Source: Mactromeris polynyma
Lineage: Eukaryota > Mollusca > Bivalvia > Venerida > Mactridae
Assembly (NCBI GenBank): GCA_032209605.1
Contig: JASFXZ010000016.1
Span: 372,001-436,000, forward strand
Reading direction: 5' to 3'
DNA: 64,000 nt
The translations under genes and the position numbers were made by a program. Shown here piece by piece: positions 48,132 through 57,685 of the stretch (position 1 is the stretch's first letter; each line of letters opens with the position of its first letter). Below the pieces are notes generated by a model that saw only the letters and a list, made by a program, of their open reading frames with translations, was not told the origin of the DNA and ran no database searches.

Positions 48132-49487
48132 TCAATTAATTAATTGTACGATCGCTTGTCTTTTGGCAATAGCAGATTGCTGTGATGGTAGATGGAGCTC
48201 TGCATATTCTTCATGAAAGTCATTGACAAACGGTACCGTCAATGGTACATTGTTATTGTTACACAGGTTACGCAGTCTTAAGCAAGCGGAAATGATATGT
48301 GCACACTTGAAAGGCTCAAACATTAAACATTCTCCGTTTTTATGGAGACTTCAGTAACACAATTAATCAAGCATCAAGTTGAAATTTCTGATTATGTTGT
48401 AATAGCATAAATATAAGTATTAACGTCAATAGTTCTTAAGTCATTAAATATAAATAGTATTTGTTGACAAACTATATATGAGTGACACAAGATTGCATAT
48501 TTTGTAAGCTTTTCTTTAACAACGTCTATGGCCATAACTTTGCACTAACTGGATATAGCCAAACATGAAACCCCATGTGCACAACTACACAGGCTGGTGA
48601 GCATTCCAGTCAAGTGTTATAGCTCTGACTCATATTCTTTTGGAAATTTGAGTGACACAAGTTTCTTATTTAGACAGGCAATGGCAAATCTGTATGCCCC
48701 ATCCCCTCATATCAGAGTGGCGCACACAAATGTGCATATCCGTGTTAGATACAACAAGTTGATTTTGCTAATGAGTGTCAGATAATTAGTCACTGTTAAA
48801 TTAGTACTTGAACATTAAAACTACGGTAATAAAATGGTAAAATATACAACCTCAATCGAGACTTGAGAAGTCCGAATGTCCTCTCTACCACACAACGACC
48901 TTTTGCATGTGCATCGTTATATTTCAATTCAGCTTGATTCGACGGTCTTAAAATTGGAGTGACCATATAATTACGAAGTGCATAGCCACTATCACCAAGA
49001 AGGTGACCAACATCATTTGACTGAAGGTATTCCTACAATAGATTTTGTCATCATTATATATATATATATATATTTATTCTTTTTATTCAATTCAACTGCT
49101 CCAATTAATGATCTAAAATTTTGCGTATCAGTATACAGGTACTGAATATATCTAAAATATAAATGTCATATCCGTTCTTTTTGTATCAGTATATACATTA
49201 TTGTGTTACATCAGTAATTTTACGCATTTAGCTCATCCTCGATTTTCACGTATTTTAGAGGAAAAATGTGACCAGTAAATATACATACAACAAATATAAA
49301 TAGTCAATATGAAATGAATTACTACAAAAAATTACATTATAAATATATGCTTATTCCATATTATTTCAGTAATAATTGTTATCAATATAATAAGTAATAA
49401 GTAGAACAAACAATCTTCAGACCACAGTTCTCAAAAACTGCAGAATCGTGCATTGATCATGGCCTCTTGGTCACAGCAATCACAAAT
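48132..49487 (-). pseudogene. PIF/Harbinger DDE transposase (HARBI1-type), 3' exons, broken
   Basis: Three exons on minus with matching phases: 49412-49487, 48851-49032, 48132-48348. The first reads ...SMHDSAVFENCGLK with a TGA at 49457-49459 where the family has Gly (WPGS motif). The second has the second catalytic Asp in LLGDSGYALRNYMVTP and the Glu in VVERTFGLLKSRLR. The third has CLMFEPFKCAHIISACLRL and ends near the usual length. Exons for the N-terminus and first catalytic Asp are not found. The gene converges on the Myb/SANT-like gene, tails 167 bases apart, the usual layout of two-gene Harbinger transposons. Transposase cuts and joins DNA at TWA sites; this copy cannot make a full product. 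Confidence 0.85.
49058..49075. repeat. (TA)n microsatellite
   Basis: A run of about nine TA units in the transposase intron. Confidence 0.9.
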
Positions 49488-49590
49488 CTGTAATGGAAAT
49501 AGTATTATCAATATTACATTATAGTAAAAATTAAAATAACTATTATTACAAGACACTATTTCAATTATTGATTAAATTAATGTTATTTAA

Positions 49591-50563
49591 AGGCGTATAT
49601 CACAATAGTTTGTGCGCAACGTAATGCGCAGCTGTATTGCTATTCTCACGGAGTAGTTATTCTTACACACCGTATTGGTAACTCAACAGCAGAAGAACAA
49701 CACAACTTTTACATCGTATTTTCGCGTATAACAATGGCATTTCGCTTCCAAAACAAGAAGGGTAGGTTTATAAGTGCAGATACTACCAACGCACTGAAGA
49801 AACGAAATATATTTGGTTCAAGTATTCTTTACGACTCTCTTGACAACTGTACCAGCATTTCGGACAATGTCTCATCCGAATCTGACACTGAGCAGCCCAC
49901 TTGCACTACTAATTTTTGGGTTTTTATTGTATTTACAGACATTTAAACACGAAGACTTTGTGGCTTTTTAGAGGAAAAGTTAGTGTAAGTTTGTGAATTA
50001 ACAGTTTTGGCATAGTCTTACATTTATAGAGATGTGCTTGCTGAAAGGCAAAAACAACATTTTTTTTCGGATTCTTGACCAAGTTTGATGATGTAAAGTG
50101 AAAAAAATAGCCTGGATACCCCACGTTTTTTTCTTTTCATATTGTTTATTATTGTATACAGTATAAATATATATGGTTGTTTTTCTTCATTCATGGGTCA
50201 GATTGTCTCCCTTTTTTTCATGAATTTTGTCATGAAAAACTTATTTTTTTTCTAAAAGAGATAAATTCAAACAGATTTGGTGCTTTACAACTATTTATTA
50301 CTATATTCCAATCAAAATAGTGTATAGAAATACGTTAGTAATGCATCTGAACAGTTTGAACATACATTTTAAATGATATTCTCAATTTAGTAAAAATCCG
50401 CCTAAAAGGGCCGTACGGTGGGGTCACACAATGGGGTATAACCCTAGAACAAGCCTGGTGACCCATATTTTTCTTTATGTCATTTTGTTTGGAAGGGATT
50501 GATCTTGATATGTGCAGAATTTAAAAGAAATCTGTCCATTAGAACTAATTGTGATATACGCCT
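49591..50563. mobile_element. 973-bp element flanked by TTAA
   Basis: Terminal inverted repeats AGGCGTATATCACAAT, perfect over 16 bp and continuing AGTT / TAGTT after one indel. TTAA lies directly outside each end (49587-49590 and 50564-50567); because the ends read TTTAAA, other duplications (TAA, TTA) cannot be excluded. TTAA is the piggyBac signature, while AGG-starting ends are not typical of it. The element carries one short plus frame (49734-49946) and sits upstream of the transposase exons of the Harbinger relic. Confidence 0.8.
49734..49946 (+). CDS. 70-codon frame within the TTAA-flanked element
   Basis: ATG at 49734 (context ACAATGG), MAFRFQNKKGRFISADTTNA, then a Ser/Asp-rich part (SDNVSSESDTEQPT). 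The KKGRF start recalls N-termini of transposon-linked or DNA-binding proteins, but I do not recognise it. Near 49925 'tttttattgtatttacag' looks like a splice acceptor, so the last codons may be intron and the frame a truncated first exon joined to a deleted gene. Probably a captured 5' fragment without function. Confidence 0.35.
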   Translation: MAFRFQNKKGRFISADTTNALKKRNIFGSSILYDSLDNCTSISDNVSSESDTEQPTCTTNFWVFIVFTDI

Positions 50564-50567
50564 TTAA

Positions 50568-52468
50568 ATTGATCTGAATGAATAATATTTATAGACATTC
50601 ATTCACTAAAAATAGTATATTTACTCAGTGTCAATAGTAATAGAAAAGATGTTTCTCATACACTCTTATGCAGTTAAAAGCAAAAAGCCATACACTATGT
50701 ACAGAAATATGTTAATAGTTTAAACCAGACATAAAACGAAAGAAGACAAGTATTTAACATTTAAAATAAAGGGGAAGTAGTAATAAAATCACAAAATCTT
50801 ATGAAGATTAATCAATAATAGATTAGTTAACAGTAACTATAATCAACATTATGAACTATATCCATAATGTAATCTTTGTACTAGTTAGCATGGGCTTAAT
50901 TTTAAGAAGATATAAAATGGCTTATATATGTAGACAACACCTTAAAACAATTGATTATCATTACCTCATGTTCATATCTACCAAGTAAAGAACATACCAA
51001 AAAACATGCTATATAGTGTATACACATAAATAAATGATGGGTAGTCACTTATTGTCCAACAAACAGTGAAAACAGTAAACAATGTCTCAATAATACCAAT
51101 CTATGTATGTTCCAATTATTTTCATAAACATAATATCCGTTTTAATTCATGCACATTTCCATGACAACAGACTTGCATATATAACATACAATACATATAA
51201 TCTGCATAGAAACAGTGACAATATGAAATGTAAATCAAGCTTTAAATTATTTTCTAATAAAATGTTCCAACAATTATTGTGTTATCATAATTTCATGACA
51301 TTGTAATGTACTTTGTACTTACTAATATTTTTAAATAAAATAGATATACTTTATATACTGTACAATTTAATCCGAATAATAAAAGATCTAACAGAAGTAC
51401 AGATATTTGCAACATGTATACAAGTTCAGATAAGTCTCATTAAACATTAATCACATTGCTTATTTCAGACTGAAATTTCTGACATTCCATGAAGTGTAAT
51501 GTATATAAATACTGTCAAAATCACTACAACATTTCAACACAAAACTAGTATATTTATACACAAAACTGTAATGTACAAACAACAACATTATATCAAAAAT
51601 ATACTTCCATGTGCTGGTCGACTTAATTTAAATATAGCAATCAAAGTGCTAATTTAATTTTTTTCTTGGGTATTTTGTTTCAATTTTTACATTAATATAT
51701 GTATAGTTATGAAATATTTCACAACTGATAACAACAATATACTGGTATGATAATTCTAAACAACTTTTAACACATGTTGACAATGTGTAAACTTGATAAA
51801 TTAAGTATGAATAAAGTTTCTTCACCGTGAGAGCACTTATTTAACCAGAATTTCTTTCAGTTTGTATGTTTACCTCTCCATGTTACAGGGCATTAATATT
51901 GAAATGATGGTATTTATTATATAAAAGTTTATAATCGTTTTAAAAAACATAGCAAGAAATTTACGCAATGAAAATACACAGCTTTATAGTGTGCTTACTT
52001 AGCCACTTATGTATTTAATAAAACGTCTGACATTGGTTAGATGTCAGACATTTCAAATCCACACTGTGTTTGTGTCTTTACTGTGACATAAATGAACTGC
52101 ATTGACAGGGGAACACAAATATAATTAACATTACATGTTTATTACTACCAAAAACAAGTAGTAGTATACAAATAAGTCTATGTTTAAAACACAGAAATAT
52201 TACTGGACCGGAGGACTGGTAAACTTAAAAGTATTACTGGCCTGGAAATTAATAATGAACAAAATAGTCAATAATGCTATTATATTAAGCTACATGTATT
52301 TTATTTGGTTAAAGTCTAATAAATAACTTGCTATAAGCCAATGAAACTCGTTGAAGACAATTATGGGGCATATTGAAATATCCGGTCAATATATGGCTAT
52401 TTTTGTGTACATCGACCAGTGGGGCCAGTGTTACTGTAATTGTAAATTTCATCGGTCATCTTGATATT
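50568..52468. other. AT-rich non-coding stretch
   Basis: Searched on minus for the missing 5' exons of the Harbinger transposase and on plus for H1 upstream exons; none found. No clear repeats. Confidence 0.4.
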
Positions 52469-52508
52469 TCACCGGTCAGGTCCGAGGTCCGACGGTTTTT
52501 CGCATCGA

Positions 52509-52660
52509 ATTGGTTTACTGAGACCACCCTTTGAAGACAACAACAAAGTCGCAGCAACTATATGAATAGATTCCGCAGCATATTCCATCTGTTTAATGTT
52601 CCAGACACCAAAGCGCCAAACTGGAGAAATCTTTGTGTGTCCGACAACCATGGTTGACAT
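52509..52660 (-). CDS. Possible first coding exon of an unknown gene, divergent from H1
   Basis: ATG at 52660 in fair context (GAGATGT), reading MSTMVVGHTKISPVW, then EYAAESIHIVAATLLLSSKG, a segment that could be a short membrane helix. A possible donor (CTCA|GTAAAC) lies at about 52512. Base composition is more GC-rich than the flanks, as for the H1 promoter side. It faces away from the histone H1 gene, with 588 bases between the starts, so they might share a promoter region. Family not recognised, and no second exon is found. Confidence 0.3.
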
Positions 52661-53248
52661 CTCAAAAGTTTTATGGAGCCCTTTAATTTAAAAACAATTA
52701 TAACAATAACATGTCCAAGTAAATCATCCATTTCTTTAAAAATGCAGTACTTGTGTTTCTTCCCCGTCCAAAAAACGTAGATTTTTGTATTTTTCGACAG
52801 ACTCGGGTCATTAATTTTGCTATTTTTGTTCAGTTTAAAACCCACTGTGTCGATTTACAACAATATTACACCGGTATTTTACGTTTCTAGAATGAAAATA
52901 TTTGTGGAAAATCATAGCGCCAAGCGTATCATCAGCCGTCGCCGGTCACTCTAGTGACCCTATATTCGTTGATAATTATTTTCCGTCGGATTTTATACGA
53001 AAACCAATTCCGCAGTCATGTAGCGGCATGAATAAGCTTTCTCTCGATACCAAACTTTAGAGGTCTAAATAATTTCTTTGCGTCAAAATCGTGAAAAATG
53101 CATGTTAGAGAAAACACAGCTGACAGGAGACGCTCAGTATTTCTATCCCGTCCGCGCGCCCATTTTTCCGACAGAGATTGACCTACTTACCGATATATTG
53201 CGTCATGTACTGTTCGAACGCATTCATTCTGTTCTATAGAAGACGAAA
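52661..53248. promoter_or_regulatory. Upstream region of the H1 gene
   Basis: It is less AT-rich than the flanks and holds CG dinucleotides (cagccgtcgccggtcact, cccgtccgcgcgcccat). No H1-box or clear TATA box is identified; 'gatatattg' at about 53191 is the closest. Its position before the H1 ATG makes it the likely promoter. Confidence 0.35.
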
Positions 53249-53772
53249 ATGACTGACACTGTCGCTGTCGCTCTCGTTAAGGCTAAGAAGGTTGCCAAGT
53301 CTGAAAAGCCAGCAACTCACCCTAAATACAATGAGATGATTACTGCTGCTATTACTGCACTGAAGGAGAGAAGTGGATCATCAAGACAAGCTATTTTCAA
53401 GTACCTTTGTGCCAACAACAAGGTTGGGGAGAATACTACTGCCATCAACGCACATCTGAATCAAGCCCTGGCAACCGGTGTGAAAAGTGGTGCCATCAAG
53501 CAGTCCAAGGGAACCGGTGCATCTGGTTTATTCAAACTGGGCGAGGTGAAGAAAGCAGCTAAGAAGGCCACCAAGCCTAAGGCTGCCAAGCCAAAGAAGG
53601 CTAAGACTCCCAAGAAGAAGGTTGCAGCGAAGAAACCAGCTGCTAAGAAGGTAATTACATCCAAAAAATCATATCTATAAATCATAATTACATGTATGTG
53701 ATCAAGATGAATTGATCATCAAAAATACTACATAATGAATAGTTTGTAAAACATTATTTCTACTTTCAGTAA
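53249..53772 (+). CDS. Histone H1, short-tailed, polyadenylated type
   Basis: Exon 1 is 53249-53650 and exon 2 begins at 53770. The donor AAG|GTAATT and the acceptor (ttatttctactttcag) join AAG directly to TAA, so the protein has 134 residues. Reading through without splicing would add nine residues (VITSKKSYL). Residues 1-24 are a short N-terminal tail; 25-95 form the winged-helix globular domain (HPKYNEMITAAITALKERSG, SSRQAIFKYLCANN, AINAHLNQALATGVKSGAIK, GASGLFKLGE); 96-134 are a Lys/Ala/Pro tail (KAAKPKKAKTPKKKVAAKKP). H1 binds linker DNA at the nucleosome entry site in the nucleus. The tail is short compared with somatic H1 (about 200 residues), like H1.0 or the orphon H1 of molluscs. 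An intron, an AATAAA signal and no 3' stem-loop all point to a replication-independent variant. It is a single gene, not a histone cluster. Confidence 0.93.
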
Positions 53773-53913
53773 AAAAAAAAACCATGACAATATACTGGTA
53801 TACAAACGTAATAGATACCTGTTAGAAGTTTGCCTTAATTCGTATCAAAATAGGGTTTTGTTTTTCTTCTGACCACATGTATTGTTACAGTGTACCTGAC
53901 AGAAACAAAGAAA

Positions 53914-53919
53914 AATAAA
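53914..53919 (+). terminator. Polyadenylation signal AATAAA of H1
   Basis: It lies 142 bases after the H1 stop codon in a plausible 3' UTR; no histone 3' stem-loop is seen between the stop and this site. Confidence 0.6.
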
Positions 53920-54274
53920 AGCACTTGTTTTAAAGTTCAACAAATATTCAATATAGATTTTTGAAGTTTGAACATGATTATAACTTTTTGAAGAAAGAAT
54001 ATAATATATTATAAATGTGAATGGACTGATTAAAGTTAAATCATTGAAGTGTATTTAATATTGGAATCCAATATTAGTATTTTCATTAACATGCTAAAGA
54101 GGTTTAGTGATAATACCTGTCAATATATTTCTCCAACTCATTATTACTAAAATAATGATGAACCATGCTTGATACAGTATTAGCACCCTATTCCATACAC
54201 TCTGATTCACCATTAGGACAAACACATGGTAACCTGTAAAAGAACACACAATTGAAACTATATTATACATAGAC

Positions 54275-54475
54275 ACCGTGGCCAAATGTAAGGCATCTAT
54301 CTATATGGAGAACGTGAGGTTGATGGTTCAAATCCCAGTAAGCCATCAGATAGTGAAAATAATAAAGGTTACCGTTTGCCCATCCGCCTGGTGCATATCA
54401 TTAAAGAATAGGATTAATGTGCTCAGAAAGAAGGTGTCTTAGAAGTCAGAACTTAATAGTGCTAATATACAGCCG
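54275..54475 (+). mobile_element. tRNA-derived SINE, same family as 36845-37030
   Basis: Head 'ccgtggccaaatgtaaggca', B-box-like 'atggttcaaatccca', then the body 'aaaggttaccgtttgcccat' and 'atgtgctcagaaagaaggtg', shared with the minus copy at 36845. Confidence 0.7.
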
Positions 54476-54727
54476 ATATTCCACTACATGGCTTGCCATG
54501 TCATAGTGTATGCAAGCAAAGGTGTCGTTCTTAAACTTTGCTGAGCAGTTGCATTCCAATTTGTCAGCTGCACTGTCACCTACGTGAACTGATACTGGCT
54601 TTTCAATATCTGAACCTGACTCACATATATATAGAAATTAGAATCATATCAATCTGTATCAAGCAGCTGAAAACGGTTTTAACTTTTGTCTTGTTGTGAA
54701 TTTGGGAAATGCAAACGTTGCACATTA

Positions 54728-55620
54728 TGCAGCCCAATGAATTCAAAATCAGAAATCTGACATATTGTGTACAGAATGGTAGAAATTCAAATTTAAGCGG
54801 CCATCAAGTTGGTATCTAAGGTAAACAAACACGTTAAAATGGCAATCTTGGCACTTCCGGATTTAATTTGCATCCGAAAGCACTTATATTTCATAAATCA
54901 GACGATTTCAATAAGTTGAAACGAAATATTACTTACAAATTGATGTTTGTTGATACTGTCGTATGTAGTCATTTTGATGACATAGACTCAATATGGCAAA
55001 TAAACATTTTTAATCCCCGGTAATCGTATCCATCGAGAAACATTTCAGGGGAGATCACTATCGACTGAATCACACTAATATATCGTTTCTGTATGGTCTC
55101 ACGAAACAATCGAGTTGATGTTACAGTAAGTTTATCAACACTGATCATACACTATCAAAATTAAATAAAAATAATATTAATTCTGATTAGAGAGAGCGAG
55201 TTTACTTCTGAATTTGAATGAACTTTATTGACAATTTTTCACGATGACGTCATCTGAACCACTAGCCCAAAAACTGCAGTCACAGCCACATAGTATATCG
55301 AGAAACTAACCTGTGTTTCCACTCAGGACTATCGAATGAACTCTATGAGTAGGTTTTGCAAGATGTGGTTCTAACAATCGAATCACTTCTTCGATAGAGC
55401 GTCAATCCAATCGATAGTTCGATAACATATCAGAATCACGTAAACCATCAAGGGTTTATCGCTCTCGAAACAATCGTTCTTCGCGGACCCTTCGTCTGTA
55501 TACATTATAGATAAAGATGGCGGCCATATTTACGCAAGAACGCTCGAATTAAGAAAGGTGTAACTTTATCTTAAAGTTACGCAAAATCTAAAGAATTTCT
55601 TAACTAAGTGCAGGTTATTA
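54728..55620. repeat. Duplicated block, copy A (about 0.85 kb)
   Basis: It shares its order and most bases with copy B at 56219-57000: 'gaattcaaaatcagaaat', 'ttaagcggccatcaagt', 'gcatccgaaagcactta', 'gatgtttgttgatactgtcg', 'ggggagatcactatcgactg', 'tatggtctcacgaaac', 'aagatggcggccatatttac'. Copy A has an insertion near 55310-55490 not found in B. It ends in text related to Harbinger ends (aagaaaggtgtaactttatc). Confidence 0.85.
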
Positions 55621-55854
55621 GCGATGAGTATAATGGTTATAGTAAATTTTACACACATATCTCACGCCCAAATTTCAAAGGAAATAGTCACAAATAATGC
55701 CCAATATTCAGTTAATATAAAGCAATGTTATTCTATCTAGACACTCAAATATTCAAACTCAAACTCAGCATAATAAATCTAGATAACTAAGTTGTGAGTG
55801 CTTAGTCGTGAGTAACGGTTATAATGCCAGGCTCTGGACACCATCAACTACATA

Positions 55855-56190
55855 CCAGGTGAGTAGTAAAACATTATGCCCACTGTGACCTTGAACCAAG
55901 ACCCCAAAATCAATAGGGTTCTTCTGATACCCAAGGTGAATGTGTGGACCAAGTTTGAGGACGATAGGCAGGGGCGTAGCTAGGAGGTTTGTGATGTGTA
56001 CGCAAGATCCTTTTTGCGCGGGGTCTGGGGTTCTATATTGTCTGTAGTGACTTCTGGGCGCATTATTATCCCTGAATTGAATGAAGTTTTTTTAATGCAG
56101 ATTTAACTCTGCGTACTCTGCGTACAGGATGAAAAGGTTAAGGACCAACGGACGGACCTACCGACGGACAGACCGACATGTCATTGTGCA
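55855..56190. mobile_element. Bivalve-type dispersed repeat split by a hAT-like MITE end
   Basis: 'cactgtgaccttgaaccaag', 'aatagggttcttctgatacc' and 'accaagtttgaggacgatag' before, and 'aggttaaggaccaacggacg' after, are parts of one familiar element. Between them 'caggggcgtagctaggaggt' at 55972 is the left end of the MITE family also present at 45410; its right end is not clear. Confidence 0.55.
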
Positions 56191-56218
56191 TCCCAATATA
56201 TACCGTCTCTTCTTATAC

Positions 56219-57000
56219 AGCCCAAATGAATTCAAAATCAGAAATCCGAGATATTGTGTACAGAATGGTACTCCTTTGACATCAATTAAAAACAAATGCC
56301 AATTTAAGCGGCCATCAAGTAGGTATTTAAGGTAAACAAACGCTTTAAAATGGCAATCTGGCAAATCCGGATACATCCGTATTATTTGCATCCGAAAGCA
56401 CTTACATTTCATAAATCAGACGATTTAAATAAGTTGAAACGAACTGTTACTTACAAAATGATGTTTGTTGATACTGTCGTATGTAGTCCTTTAGTTGGCA
56501 TAGACGCAACATGGCGAAATAAACATTTTTATTCATCGTATCCATCGTGAAACTTCTCAGGGGAGATCACTGCCGACTGAATCACAATTATATCGTTTCC
56601 GTATGGTCTCACGAAACTATCGAGTTGATGTTACAGTAAGTTTATCAACACTGATCATACACTATCAAAATTAAATTAAATAAAGTTAATTCTGATCAGA
56701 GAGAGCGAGTTTACTTCTCAATTTGAATGAAATCTATCGACAATGTTTACGTCAAGTTTTCTCTATGACGTCATCTGAGCCACTAGCCCAAAATCCGCAG
56801 CCACAGCCACATATATATACCGAGAAACAATCGTTTTTCGCGAAATCCGTCGTCTGTTGACATTATATATAAAGATGGCGGCCATATTTACGCAAAAACG
56901 CTCGAGTTAAGAAAGGTGTGACGTTATCTTAAAGTTACGAACGTTCTTAAGAAGTTCTTAACTAAGAAAGGCTTTCTGAAACGCGTTTTTTGGTTAAGAA
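56219..57000. repeat. Duplicated block, copy B
   Basis: Second copy of the block at 54728, with small indels (an extra 'ctcctttgacatcaattaaa' at 56273; 'gtcctttagttggcatag' instead of 'gtcattttgatgacatag'). It is followed by Harbinger-like terminal repeats. Confidence 0.85.
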
Positions 57001-57058
57001 CTTCTTAAGAACGTTCTTAAGCTAAGAAGTTCCTTAAGAAGCTTTCTGAAACGGCCCC
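56930..57058. mobile_element. Harbinger-like terminal region, CTTAAGAA-rich, ends in GAAACGGCCCCC
   Basis: 'aacgttcttaagaagttctt', 'aagaaaggctttctgaaacg', 'aagaacttcttaagaacgtt' and 'gaagctttctgaaacggccc' form nested inverted words. 'GGGGGCCGTTTCAGAAAG' on minus is the style of animal Harbinger ends. It closes copy B, so both copies are probably 5' parts of non-autonomous Harbinger elements. Confidence 0.6.
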
Positions 57059-57685
57059 CAGGCGAGTAGTATAACCGAAGACAAAATAATAGTACAACGG
57101 TAAATAGGTAACAACTTAATTGTTGGCTTGTGAAATAAGTCATCAACAACAAGCTGCATGTTTTGTCACTAACAATAGCTTCAATACTGGAGGTAAGGAT
57201 TCAGAATTTGAAGAAACAAATCTAAGTCTGGAATCATTCATTTTACTCTTGAAACAAATTATGACATACTTGATAAATGAATGCTTTGCATTCTTACATC
57301 GATCAATTAAAACGATATTGAGTTGGCTCCCGTGCATGTGTTGGTATACATATATATATAGTCATTGTTGGGGGTAAATTCGTAACATTGATATCTAGTA
57401 ACCTGGTACACGATATCTGCTGACCGTACAAGGTCGCTTAATCATAATTAATTAAATATCGGTTAGAATGTATCATATACTAGCTATTTGCTTCTACTGT
57501 TGAATAAGAAAATATAGACTAATTTGCCATCTGTTCATCATAGATTACACCCAACCAGGCTTTTAAATGCAAAGGCAGTCTTTGTGTCTATCAACCGCAC
57601 CACTACAAAGTTTTTGCTTCAAGTATACAACCTACAATTCTAAAATCGATGGATAAATAATGTATTCATTCCTATTGACTTGCAG
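57059..57685. other. Non-coding stretch before the first SAMHD1-like exon seen
   Basis: I searched for an upstream SAM-domain exon or a start codon in phase 0 and found none. A donor-like 'ctggag|gtaagg' at 57192 has no clear coding frame before it. Confidence 0.4.

Noticed and set aside
53461..53685. Minus frame of 74 codons
   Set aside because: Antisense of the Lys/Ala-rich H1 tail, which gives a Phe/Ala/Leu-rich artefact.
55828..55862. ATGCCAGGCTCTGG followed by a GTGAGT donor as first SAMHD1-like exon
   Set aside because: The exon would end in phase 2, and joining it to 57686 creates an immediate stop; the donor is also part of a dispersed repeat.
56158..56412. Minus frame of 84 codons
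   Set aside because: Runs across the border of a dispersed repeat and copy B; the equivalent frame is broken in copy A.
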